From: Phymatolithon calcareum
Taxonomy: Eukaryota > Rhodophyta > Florideophyceae > Hapalidiales
Assembly: GCA_977006965.1 (NCBI GenBank)
Contig: OZ345379.1
Span: 2,194,790 to 2,258,789 of the forward strand
Reading direction: 5' to 3'
Length of the DNA stretch: 64,000 bases
Shown: positions 43,740 to 54,342 of the stretch, one piece after another
How the letters are laid out: the number at the start of each line of letters is the position of its first letter
How positions within the stretch are numbered: the first letter of the stretch is position 1
Notes under the pieces: generated by a model
The model's input: the letters and a program-made list of their open reading frames with translations, nothing else
The model's database searches: none
What the model was told of the DNA's origin: nothing
Program-made: the position numbers and the translations under genes

Positions 43740-43979
43740 GAGTGTCCGGTGGGTTTCTTGGAAGTGACCTATAAACCATCACATATCTGTCATCCGTACT
43801 GGTTGGTGTACTATTCCCAACTATCCCGATCTACTTTACTTCTTTAGTGTACACCTTATGTTTAATAACAGCTGTGTATGCTTCATGAACAACCGTCCAT
43901 GCTCCTTGAGTGTTCGTTTGGTTTCTTGAGAAGTGACGTATGAACTGTCAGATTTTTGTCATCCGTATTGCTTGGTGCA
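43740..43979. repeat. Diverged direct repeat pair (about 70 bp)
   Basis: 43740-43810 and 43918-43979 share GAGTGT, GGTTTCTTG, AAGTGAC and GTCATCCGTA in the same order, with several substitutions. They are separated by about 107 bases. Their origin is unknown. Confidence 0.55.
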
Positions 43980-44251
43980 GTTCAAAATTTTCTGAACCGG
44001 CGTTTTTCTTGTTGATCCCACGCTCCTCGAAGGTAGGATATATCCTGAAAGTCAGTTGCCTTGTTCGATTTTCGAATGCAGCCACGCGTTTCTAGCTCCA
44101 GGTCTGCCGCAGCGTCTTCTTTCTCTTCACTACCTTTCGCAATATTCGTCTTAGCTTCCAATCAACTTGTTACCATTGGCACATATAATCTTGTCATATC
44201 AAATGCTAACGAGAGCTTCAAGTAGACTCATATACTCGGAATCCTATGTCC

Positions 44252-44258
44252 TATAAAA
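44252..44258 (+). promoter_or_regulatory. TATA box upstream of the 44316 gene
   Basis: TATAAAA lies 58 bases before the ATG at 44316, in a position that would place transcription start near 44283. Confidence 0.5.
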
Positions 44259-44315
44259 ACCCACAACTGACTCTCAACACTTGATCGATCTCCAAAGCCA
44301 ATAAACACATGCACA

Positions 44316-45021
44316 ATGAAGTAAGGCAGCTATACCGCCAACGGTGGCAGCCACGCCATCGAGTTCGATTATGAAGCCATGAATGAGCACAGCGAGGAAG
44401 TTATAGACGCCTTCCTCTCGGAATTCGGATCATTCATCATGAATACCGGCGATGTGCTCAAGAGCTACTCTGCCACCTCGGAGGGCTCCAAGTTGGAAAA
44501 GGTGCTTCGGGAGTTTGCACGCAGCGGCGAAAAGTCCTCACCCGACTTAGTCCGACTTATCTGGTACTGTGGCCAATGAAATCTCCGACGATTCGCAACT
44601 CGATGCTCATAAAAACAGCGCGTACAATAAGGGCTTGAAGGCCATGCGGCTGGGCGTTTCTTTCGAAGCCGAGTTCATCGCCGGCGTTCACTATGGCGCC
44701 GAAGGCATCGTCATATTCCCGTACTCCATTGGCTCGGACAATAAAACGCCGTGGAACGCCGTAACGCGCACCTGGAACTACAAAACCCTGCAGTTTCTGG
44801 CTCGTGTAACCGCAGGTCTGGGACTCAGCTTCTGGCTATCCCCTCATAAGTCCTCCACAAAGGTCACTGGCGTCTTTCTCGGATACGTCGCAGGCCTCGG
44901 CTTCCGTATCGATCTCTTGGGATGGCTTCCAGCAACGGAATCGTCGGAATCATCGGTTGCAGAGCTTATATCCTCCGCAGCATCCGCCAGCAAAAAAACG
45001 TCAACCCCTTCAAGCACATAA
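44316..45021 (+). pseudogene. Unrecognised gene, about 231 codons, with early stop and frame-breaking short duplication
   Basis: Two G+C-rich frames join into one product: 44322-44580 (GSYTANGGSHAIEFDYEAM...) and 44551-45021 (VANEISDDSQLDAHKNSAYN...). Codon 3 after the ATG is TAA. Between the frames, CCGACTTA occurs twice, ten bases apart (44542-44549 and 44552-44559). Removing ten bases makes the span exactly divisible by three and joins SPDL to SGTVANEIS. The C-terminal half has hydrophobic, glycine-rich segments (ARVTAGLGLSFWLS, TGVFLGYVAGLGF) and ends with a Ser-rich tail. I do not recognise the family. The TATA box and good codon composition suggest recent loss, a sequencing error or an unusual gene structure. 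Confidence 0.6.
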
Positions 45022-45765
45022 TGGCGTTCCGGATTGTGCTTGAGAAAGGTGTTAGGCTGGCCATTGGGTGGAACCGCTTCTTCAAGAGCAAGAAGACAGT
45101 GTCGGCACCGCGTACCATGCCTGTGTTGTTCCTCCAACTTGATCCTCATTGAGAAAAGAGAACACTTTTGTTTTCTCCAGCGCCCCGCTCGACACAATCT
45201 CCACGAGAGTTGATCGAAAGCAGTCCACACTTCGAAAGAGGCTTCGAGCTTCACTCATGCAGCGGCCAATTGCTTTAAAAACACCATTCGCAGCATTTCG
45301 AACATCAGTACGATGTGGAAGTGAAAGGGATAGTCGTAAGAGAGTACGCGTCAACAATTGAATGCCCGTGCGCTTCGAGTCTTTCTTCGCACTTTGATAA
45401 AGAGAGAAATCCACTTCTCTCTCGATCTGAATACGTCGAGATGTGGTTTGACACTACTTCACCTGGAACGTAGCTCACTACCGCTGCAGAAAGCACGCTT
45501 TGAGAGCCAACAGACCAATTTTTCTCGGGCACATCGGCGTGAATTAGAAACAGCATTCCGGATTTCTTCATTTTCGTGAAACGATGGCATGATTGTCGCA
45601 GCAGAATGCGAATTACGAGCAGAGATACTGAGAGCCTGTAAGGTTTTTTCCGTGTGCTCGAAGAGTTGACTCACCTTCTACCAGAATGTCACATTCTGGG
45701 CATTCGAAAGCATCAACAACTGGTAGACCTCGAATCGGAGGAAGTCCACAATGTCGAGCTCCCCC
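45022..45765. other. Spacer before the 5S array
   Basis: Minus-strand frames 45082-45414, 45305-45571 and 45459-45674 overlap in different phases. They may be debris of one gene, but no motif is recognised. The unique sequence ends at GTCGAGCTCCCCC, just before the first array unit. Confidence 0.35.
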
Positions 45766-45937
45766 TGAAGGGGACAGAACGGGTGGAGCGGTTTCGGGTG
45801 AAATTGGAGAGGGATTCGGGAAAAATAAAAAGTTGCTGTGAGAGTGGGCGGAGTAGTTGGAGAGGGGTGGGAGAGGGCGTAGAAGGAGTATGAGGGTAAG
45901 TTTTTAAAAATGAGGAAAATTTTGCGGATGGAGGGTG

Positions 45938-45986
45938 GACTAAGGCTTCGCCTTAGTCTTCGTGAGGGGGGCTCCGCCCCCCTCAC
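45938..45986. repeat. Double hairpin in the 5S spacer (unit 1; same in every unit)
   Basis: There are two perfect inverted repeats three bases apart. GACTAAGGC / GCCTTAGTC has loop TTC (45938-45958). GTGAGGGGGGC / GCCCCCCTCAC has loop TCC (45962-45986). The second is an 11-bp, very G+C-rich stem. It lies about 690 bp beyond the 3' end of the 5S gene. No T run follows on either strand, so it does not look like a terminator. Confidence 0.9.
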
Positions 45987-46208
45987 ACTCCCCCCGGGAA
46001 AGTGGACTGTAGGTGTGGTGTGGTGTTGTACGGTTGTGCAAGCGGATAGAGCAGGTGGTGGAAGGTGGTGGACATGGTGTAAGTGGGAAGAGGGAATACG
46101 TGTGCAATGGGTTTCGAAGCGGGCCGTGAAGATGGAGATTGTATGAACAGTTTAGAGTGTATTTATATGTAGTGAAGTTTGTAGAATGTTGTGACGGGGT
46201 GAAATTGC

Positions 46209-46371
46209 CACGTGTGCATACGAGAGACTTGTCCAAGAATAGAAACTGGACGAATGACACGTGTGTGACTGTCAAGACGTGATACGTGTAAAATGCCTAT
46301 GTTGGATGTGATGGGCGACGGTTTACCACGTGTGGAGGACGATTTCGGGTTCGCGGACGACTTGACACGTG
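46209..46371. promoter_or_regulatory. Cluster of CACGTG palindromes in the 5S spacer (unit 1; same in every unit)
   Basis: Four exact CACGTG hexamers lie at 46209, 46258, 46327 and 46366, with related TACGTG near 46283. CACGTG is the G-box/E-box site of bZIP and bHLH proteins. Whether any protein binds here is unknown. Confidence 0.6.
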
Positions 46372-46661
46372 GCGGAAATCGTTTAGGGTTGCCGGACGGG
46401 TTGAACTACGTATATACTTGTTGCGGGTGGCTCGACTGGCCTCCATTGTAGATTTTAATTGCATCTATACATTCGGAATAGGTGGTACTAAAGGTTTCGG
46501 GAATAGGAGGAGTTCTGACCAAAAAGGACAAGAACAATATACTCCACGATTCTGTACCATGTTTCACGCTCGGACGAAAAAGGTGTGCTGTTGAAGGCGT
46601 GTGCAAGTGGATGGGCCAGTTGGCGCATCGGCGGCGTGTATTGCTCGAGTTTTGGTTGTGG

Positions 46662-46672
46662 AAAAATAAAAA
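46662..46672 (-). terminator. Pol III terminator of 5S rRNA (unit 1; same in every unit)
   Basis: On the minus strand the gene is followed at once by TTTTT, A, TTTTT, a double oligo-T stop signal for RNA polymerase III. It repeats every 1510 bp. Confidence 0.85.
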
Positions 46673-46792
46673 ACGAAGGACACTGGGGATTCCCGAGTGA
46701 TCCCTCACCTCAGTACTAATCCAGCCTGTCGAACCTTATCTTGCAAGTTCGGAATGGGTTTGCGAGCATGTTTCTGAAGTATGGTCCTTCGT
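46673..46792 (-). rRNA. 5S ribosomal RNA, unit 1
   Basis: 120 nt. The ends ACGAAGGAC and GTCCTTCGT form a perfect 9-bp helix I. Loop B/helix III has AACCCATTCCGAACT, and the internal control region contains GGATTAGTACTGAGGTGAGG then CTCGGGAATCCC. These match the eukaryotic 5S pattern (TTAGTACT, GGGAATxCC). It is a structural RNA of the large ribosomal subunit transcribed by RNA polymerase III. A TTTTTATTTTT terminator follows directly. Confidence 0.95.
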
Positions 46793-46815
46793 GGCGATGA
46801 TGGTGTGACGGACGG

Positions 46816-46822
46816 TATATAT
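46816..46822 (-). promoter_or_regulatory. TATA-like box upstream of 5S rRNA (unit 1; same in every unit)
   Basis: An ATATATA stretch lies 24-30 bases before the first base of the 5S gene. Plant and fission-yeast 5S genes use an upstream TATA-like element at a comparable position. Function here is inferred from position. Confidence 0.55.
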
Positions 46823-46902
46823 TGGACGATTGGGGATTGGAAGAGGTCCACTTGGCTGATGGCAATTCCCCATTCCCTGCTCCAATTACGAAAAGGCGGA
46901 AT

Positions 46903-46962
46903 TTGGATAGGGAATAGGGTTAGGAATACGGTTGGGTTAGGGCATAGGGTTGGGTCATTGCT
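46903..46962 (+). repeat. Degenerate telomere-like G-rich tract in the 5S spacer (unit 1; same in every unit)
   Basis: Phrases such as ATAGGGAATAGGGTTAGG, GGGTTAGGGCATAGGG and TTGGG follow one another on the plus strand. They resemble degenerate TTAGGG-type repeats. The tract lies about 110 bp upstream of the 5S start and is copied in every unit. Confidence 0.6.
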
Positions 46963-48182
46963 TTTGAAGACACTTGGCGCTTTACCATTGGCCTGCCGAG
47001 ATGGATTGGTAGTGTATTGATTAGAGCATGTTCACGACGCAAATGCCGAAATCTGATGACAGAATCGAACTCTCGTGACAATTTTACGTCGGACAGTGGC
47101 GCGATCAGCGGCGTGAAGTCACAATTGATGTCTCAATTGTGCTGCTCGGTACAGTGTAATGCATGGCGATAATCGTGTCATTTCTGTGTCTGAATGAGAG
47201 GATCATGATACGTTATGCTTACTGAATATTATGTGGAGAATGTGAGGATGGCAGTAAAGTTGCAGTATGTTGAAATGAAGGGCACAGAACGGGTGGAGCG
47301 GTTTCGGGTGAAATTGGAGAGGGATTCGGGAAAAATAAAAAGTTGCTGTGAGAGTGGGCGGAGTAGTTGGAGAGGGGTGGGAGAGGGCGTAGAAGGAGTA
47401 TGAGGGTAAGTTTTTAAAAATGAGGAAAATTTTGCGGATGGAGGGTGGACTAAGGCTTCGCCTTAGTCTTCGTGAGGGGGGCTCCGCCCCCCTCACACTC
47501 CCCCCGGGAAAGTGGACTGTAGGTGTGGTGTGGTGTTGTACGGTTGTGCAAGCGGATAGAGCAGGTGGTGGAAGGTGGTGGACATGGTGTAAGTGGGAAG
47601 AGGGAATACGTGTGCAATGGGTTTCGAAGCGGGCCGTGAAGATGGAGATTGTATGAACAGTTTAGAGTGTATTTATATGTAGTGAAGTTTGTAGAATGTT
47701 GTGACGGGGTGAAATTGCCACGTGTGCATACGAGAGACTTGTCCAAGAATAGAAACTGGACGAATGACACGTGTGTGACTGTCAAGACGTGATACGTGTA
47801 AAATGCCTATGTTGGATGTGATGGGCGACGGTTTACCACGTGTGGAGGACGATTTCGGGTTCGCGGACGACTTGACACGTGGCGGAAATCGTTTAGGGTT
47901 GCCGGACGGGTTGAACTACGTATATACTTGTTGCGGGTGGCTCGACTGGCCTCCATTGTAGATTTTAATTGCATCTATACATTCGGAATAGGTGGTACTA
48001 AAGGTTTCGGGAATAGGAGGAGTTCTGACCAAAAAGGACAAGAACAATATACTCCACGATTCTGTACCATGTTTCACGCTCGGACGAAAAAGGTGTGCTG
48101 TTGAAGGCGTGTGCAAGTGGATGGGCCAGTTGGCGCATCGGCGGCGTGTATTGCTCGAGTTTTGGTTGTGGAAAAATAAAAA

Positions 48183-48302
48183 ACGAAGGACACTGGGGAT
48201 TCCCGAGTGATCCCTCACCTCAGTACTAATCCAGCCTGTCGAACCTTATCTTGCAAGTTCGGAATGGGTTTGCGAGCATGTTTCTGAAGTATGGTCCTTC
48301 GT
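48183..48302 (-). rRNA. 5S ribosomal RNA, unit 2
   Basis: Same 120-nt gene as in unit 1, 1510 bp further on, with helix I and the internal control region intact. Confidence 0.95.
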
Positions 48303-49692
48303 GGCGATGATGGTGTGACGGACGGTATATATTGGACGATTGGGGATTGGAAGAGGTCCACTTGGCTGATGGCAATTCCCCATTCCCTGCTCCAATTACG
48401 AAAAGGCGGAATTTGGATAGGGAATAGGGTTAGGAATACGGTTGGGTTAGGGCATAGGGTTGGGTCATTGCTTTTGAAGACACTTGGCGCTTTACCATTG
48501 GCCTGCCGAGATGGATTGGTAGTGTATTGATTAGAGCATGTTCACGACGCAAATGCCGAAATCTGATGACAGAATCGAACTCTCGTGACAATTTTACGTC
48601 GGACAGTGGCGCGATCAGCGGCGTGAAGTCACAATTGATGTCTCAATTGTGCTGCTCGGTACAGTGTAATGCATGGCGATAATCGTGTCATTTCTGTGTC
48701 TGAATGAGAGGATCATGATACGTTATGCTTACTGAATATTATGTGGAGAATGTGAGGATGGCAGTAAAGTTGCAGTATGTTGAAATGAAGGGCACAGAAC
48801 GGGTGGAGCGGTTTCGGGTGAAATTGGAGAGGGATTCGGGAAAAATAAAAAGTTGCTGTGAGAGTGGGCGGAGTAGTTGGAGAGGGGTGGGAGAGGGCGT
48901 AGAAGGAGTATGAGGGTAAGTTTTTAAAAATGAGGAAAATTTTGCGGATGGAGGGTGGACTAAGGCTTCGCCTTAGTCTTCGTGAGGGGGGCTCCGCCCC
49001 CCTCACACTCCCCCCGGGAAAGTGGACTGTAGGTGTGGTGTGGTGTTGTACGGTTGTGCAAGCGGATAGAGCAGGTGGTGGAAGGTGGTGGACATGGTGT
49101 AAGTGGGAAGAGGGAATACGTGTGCAATGGGTTTCGAAGCGGGCCGTGAAGATGGAGATTGTATGAACAGTTTAGAGTGTATTTATATGTAGTGAAGTTT
49201 GTAGAATGTTGTGACGGGGTGAAATTGCCACGTGTGCATACGAGAGACTTGTCCAAGAATAGAAACTGGACGAATGACACGTGTGTGACTGTCAAGACGT
49301 GATACGTGTAAAATGCCTATGTTGGATGTGATGGGCGACGGTTTACCACGTGTGGAGGACGATTTCGGGTTCGCGGACGACTTGACACGTGGCGGAAATC
49401 GTTTAGGGTTGCCGGACGGGTTGAACTACGTATATACTTGTTGCGGGTGGCTCGACTGGCCTCCATTGTAGATTTTAATTGCATCTATACATTCGGAATA
49501 GGTGGTACTAAAGGTTTCGGGAATAGGAGGAGTTCTGACCAAAAAGGACAAGAACAATATACTCCACGATTCTGTACCATGTTTCACGCTCGGACGAAAA
49601 AGGTGTGCTGTTGAAGGCGTGTGCAAGTGGATGGGCCAGTTGGCGCATCGGCGGCGTGTATTGCTCGAGTTTTGGTTGTGGAAAAATAAAAA

Positions 49693-49812
49693 ACGAAGGA
49701 CACTGGGGATTCCCGAGTGATCCCTCACCTCAGTACTAATCCAGCCTGTCGAACCTTATCTTGCAAGTTCGGAATGGGTTTGCGAGCATGTTTCTGAAGT
49801 ATGGTCCTTCGT
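49693..49812 (-). rRNA. 5S ribosomal RNA, unit 3
   Basis: No difference from the unit 1 gene was seen. Confidence 0.95.
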
Positions 49813-51202
49813 GGCGATGATGGTGTGACGGACGGTATATATTGGACGATTGGGGATTGGAAGAGGTCCACTTGGCTGATGGCAATTCCCCATTCCCTGC
49901 TCCAATTACGAAAAGGCGGAATTTGGATAGGGAATAGGGTTAGGAATACGGTTGGGTTAGGGCATAGGGTTGGGTCATTGCTTTTGAAGACACTTGGCGC
50001 TTTACCATTGGCCTGCCGAGATGGATTGGTAGTGTATTGATTAGAGCATGTTCACGACGCAAATGCCGAAATCTGATGACAGAATCGAACTCTCGTGACA
50101 ATTTTACGTCGGACAGTGGCGCGATCAGCGGCGTGAAGTCACAATTGATGTCTCAATTGTGCTGCTCGGTACAGTGTAATGCATGGCGATAATCGTGTCA
50201 TTTCTGTGTCTGAATGAGAGGATCATGATACGTTATGCTTACTGAATATTATGTGGAGAATGTGAGGATGGCAGTAAAGTTGCAGTATGTTGAAATGAAG
50301 GGCACAGAACGGGTGGAGCGGTTTCGGGTGAAATTGGAGAGGGATTCGGGAAAAATAAAAAGTTGCTGTGAGAGTGGGCGGAGTAGTTGGAGAGGGGTGG
50401 GAGAGGGCGTAGAAGGAGTATGAGGGTAAGTTTTTAAAAATGAGGAAAATTTTGCGGATGGAGGGTGGACTAAGGCTTCGCCTTAGTCTTCGTGAGGGGG
50501 GCTCCGCCCCCCTCACACTCCCCCCGGGAAAGTGGACTGTAGGTGTGGTGTGGTGTTGTACGGTTGTGCAAGCGGATAGAGCAGGTGGTGGAAGGTGGTG
50601 GACATGGTGTAAGTGGGAAGAGGGAATACGTGTGCAATGGGTTTCGAAGCGGGCCGTGAAGATGGAGATTGTATGAACAGTTTAGAGTGTATTTATATGT
50701 AGTGAAGTTTGTAGAATGTTGTGACGGGGTGAAATTGCCACGTGTGCATACGAGAGACTTGTCCAAGAATAGAAACTGGACGAATGACACGTGTGTGACT
50801 GTCAAGACGTGATACGTGTAAAATGCCTATGTTGGATGTGATGGGCGACGGTTTACCACGTGTGGAGGACGATTTCGGGTTCGCGGACGACTTGACACGT
50901 GGCGGAAATCGTTTAGGGTTGCCGGACGGGTTGAACTACGTATATACTTGTTGCGGGTGGCTCGACTGGCCTCCATTGTAGATTTTAATTGCATCTATAC
51001 ATTCGGAATAGGTGGTACTAAAGGTTTCGGGAATAGGAGGAGTTCTGACCAAAAAGGACAAGAACAATATACTCCACGATTCTGTACCATGTTTCACGCT
51101 CGGACGAAAAAGGTGTGCTGTTGAAGGCGTGTGCAAGTGGATGGGCCAGTTGGCGCATCGGCGGCGTGTATTGCTCGAGTTTTGGTTGTGGAAAAATAAA
51201 AA

Positions 51203-51322
51203 ACGAAGGACACTGGGGATTCCCGAGTGATCCCTCACCTCAGTACTAATCCAGCCTGTCGAACCTTATCTTGCAAGTTCGGAATGGGTTTGCGAGCATG
51301 TTTCTGAAGTATGGTCCTTCGT
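51203..51322 (-). rRNA. 5S ribosomal RNA, unit 4
   Basis: No difference from the unit 1 gene was seen. Confidence 0.95.
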
Positions 51323-52712
51323 GGCGATGATGGTGTGACGGACGGTATATATTGGACGATTGGGGATTGGAAGAGGTCCACTTGGCTGATGGCAATTCCC
51401 CATTCCCTGCTCCAATTACGAAAAGGCGGAATTTGGATAGGGAATAGGGTTAGGAATACGGTTGGGTTAGGGCATAGGGTTGGGTCATTGCTTTTGAAGA
51501 CACTTGGCGCTTTACCATTGGCCTGCCGAGATGGATTGGTAGTGTATTGATTAGAGCATGTTCACGACGCAAATGCCGAAATCTGATGACAGAATCGAAC
51601 TCTCGTGACAATTTTACGTCGGACAGTGGCGCGATCAGCGGCGTGAAGTCACAATTGATGTCTCAATTGTGCTGCTCGGTACAGTGTAATGCATGGCGAT
51701 AATCGTGTCATTTCTGTGTCTGAATGAGAGGATCATGATACGTTATGCTTACTGAATATTATGTGGAGAATGTGAGGATGGCAGTAAAGTTGCAGTATGT
51801 TGAAATGAAGGGCACAGAACGGGTGGAGCGGTTTCGGGTGAAATTGGAGAGGGATTCGGGAAAAATAAAAAGTTGCTGTGAGAGTGGGCGGAGTAGTTGG
51901 AGAGGGGTGGGAGAGGGCGTAGAAGGAGTATGAGGGTAAGTTTTTAAAAATGAGGAAAATTTTGCGGATGGAGGGTGGACTAAGGCTTCGCCTTAGTCTT
52001 CGTGAGGGGGGCTCCGCCCCCCTCACACTCCCCCCGGGAAAGTGGACTGTAGGTGTGGTGTGGTGTTGTACGGTTGTGCAAGCGGATAGAGCAGGTGGTG
52101 GAAGGTGGTGGACATGGTGTAAGTGGGAAGAGGGAATACGTGTGCAATGGGTTTCGAAGCGGGCCGTGAAGATGGAGATTGTATGAACAGTTTAGAGTGT
52201 ATTTATATGTAGTGAAGTTTGTAGAATGTTGTGACGGGGTGAAATTGCCACGTGTGCATACGAGAGACTTGTCCAAGAATAGAAACTGGACGAATGACAC
52301 GTGTGTGACTGTCAAGACGTGATACGTGTAAAATGCCTATGTTGGATGTGATGGGCGACGGTTTACCACGTGTGGAGGACGATTTCGGGTTCGCGGACGA
52401 CTTGACACGTGGCGGAAATCGTTTAGGGTTGCCGGACGGGTTGAACTACGTATATACTTGTTGCGGGTGGCTCGACTGGCCTCCATTGTAGATTTTAATT
52501 GCATCTATACATTCGGAATAGGTGGTACTAAAGGTTTCGGGAATAGGAGGAGTTCTGACCAAAAAGGACAAGAACAATATACTCCACGATTCTGTACCAT
52601 GTTTCACGCTCGGACGAAAAAGGTGTGCTGTTGAAGGCGTGTGCAAGTGGATGGGCCAGTTGGCGCATCGGCGGCGTGTATTGCTCGAGTTTTGGTTGTG
52701 GAAAAATAAAAA

Positions 52713-52832
52713 ACGAAGGACACTGGGGATTCCCGAGTGATCCCTCACCTCAGTACTAATCCAGCCTGTCGAACCTTATCTTGCAAGTTCGGAATGGGTT
52801 TGCGAGCATGTTTCTGAAGTATGGTCCTTCGT
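52713..52832 (-). rRNA. 5S ribosomal RNA, unit 5
   Basis: No difference from the unit 1 gene was seen. Confidence 0.95.
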
Positions 52833-54222
52833 GGCGATGATGGTGTGACGGACGGTATATATTGGACGATTGGGGATTGGAAGAGGTCCACTTGGCTGAT
52901 GGCAATTCCCCATTCCCTGCTCCAATTACGAAAAGGCGGAATTTGGATAGGGAATAGGGTTAGGAATACGGTTGGGTTAGGGCATAGGGTTGGGTCATTG
53001 CTTTTGAAGACACTTGGCGCTTTACCATTGGCCTGCCGAGATGGATTGGTAGTGTATTGATTAGAGCATGTTCACGACGCAAATGCCGAAATCTGATGAC
53101 AGAATCGAACTCTCGTGACAATTTTACGTCGGACAGTGGCGCGATCAGCGGCGTGAAGTCACAATTGATGTCTCAATTGTGCTGCTCGGTACAGTGTAAT
53201 GCATGGCGATAATCGTGTCATTTCTGTGTCTGAATGAGAGGATCATGATACGTTATGCTTACTGAATATTATGTGGAGAATGTGAGGATGGCAGTAAAGT
53301 TGCAGTATGTTGAAATGAAGGGCACAGAACGGGTGGAGCGGTTTCGGGTGAAATTGGAGAGGGATTCGGGAAAAATAAAAAGTTGCTGTGAGAGTGGGCG
53401 GAGTAGTTGGAGAGGGGTGGGAGAGGGCGTAGAAGGAGTATGAGGGTAAGTTTTTAAAAATGAGGAAAATTTTGCGGATGGAGGGTGGACTAAGGCTTCG
53501 CCTTAGTCTTCGTGAGGGGGGCTCCGCCCCCCTCACACTCCCCCCGGGAAAGTGGACTGTAGGTGTGGTGTGGTGTTGTACGGTTGTGCAAGCGGATAGA
53601 GCAGGTGGTGGAAGGTGGTGGACATGGTGTAAGTGGGAAGAGGGAATACGTGTGCAATGGGTTTCGAAGCGGGCCGTGAAGATGGAGATTGTATGAACAG
53701 TTTAGAGTGTATTTATATGTAGTGAAGTTTGTAGAATGTTGTGACGGGGTGAAATTGCCACGTGTGCATACGAGAGACTTGTCCAAGAATAGAAACTGGA
53801 CGAATGACACGTGTGTGACTGTCAAGACGTGATACGTGTAAAATGCCTATGTTGGATGTGATGGGCGACGGTTTACCACGTGTGGAGGACGATTTCGGGT
53901 TCGCGGACGACTTGACACGTGGCGGAAATCGTTTAGGGTTGCCGGACGGGTTGAACTACGTATATACTTGTTGCGGGTGGCTCGACTGGCCTCCATTGTA
54001 GATTTTAATTGCATCTATACATTCGGAATAGGTGGTACTAAAGGTTTCGGGAATAGGAGGAGTTCTGACCAAAAAGGACAAGAACAATATACTCCACGAT
54101 TCTGTACCATGTTTCACGCTCGGACGAAAAAGGTGTGCTGTTGAAGGCGTGTGCAAGTGGATGGGCCAGTTGGCGCATCGGCGGCGTGTATTGCTCGAGT
54201 TTTGGTTGTGGAAAAATAAAAA

Positions 54223-54342
54223 ACGAAGGACACTGGGGATTCCCGAGTGATCCCTCACCTCAGTACTAATCCAGCCTGTCGAACCTTATCTTGCAAGTTC
54301 GGAATGGGTTTGCGAGCATGTTTCTGAAGTATGGTCCTTCGT
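54223..54342 (-). rRNA. 5S ribosomal RNA, unit 6
   Basis: No difference from the unit 1 gene was seen. Confidence 0.95.

Noticed and set aside
45938-45986. Double hairpin as intrinsic transcription terminators
   Set aside because: No T run follows either stem and the locus is eukaryotic, where hairpin-plus-T termination is not used by Pol II.
47060-47100. Possible tRNA T-arm (AGAGTTCGATTCT on the minus strand) in the 5S unit
   Set aside because: The T stem has a mismatch and no anticodon arm, D arm or acceptor pairing could be built around it.
45766-47275. U6 or spliced-leader RNA linked to 5S in the same unit
   Set aside because: Hallmark strings of U6 and of dinoflagellate-type spliced leaders were sought on both strands and not found.
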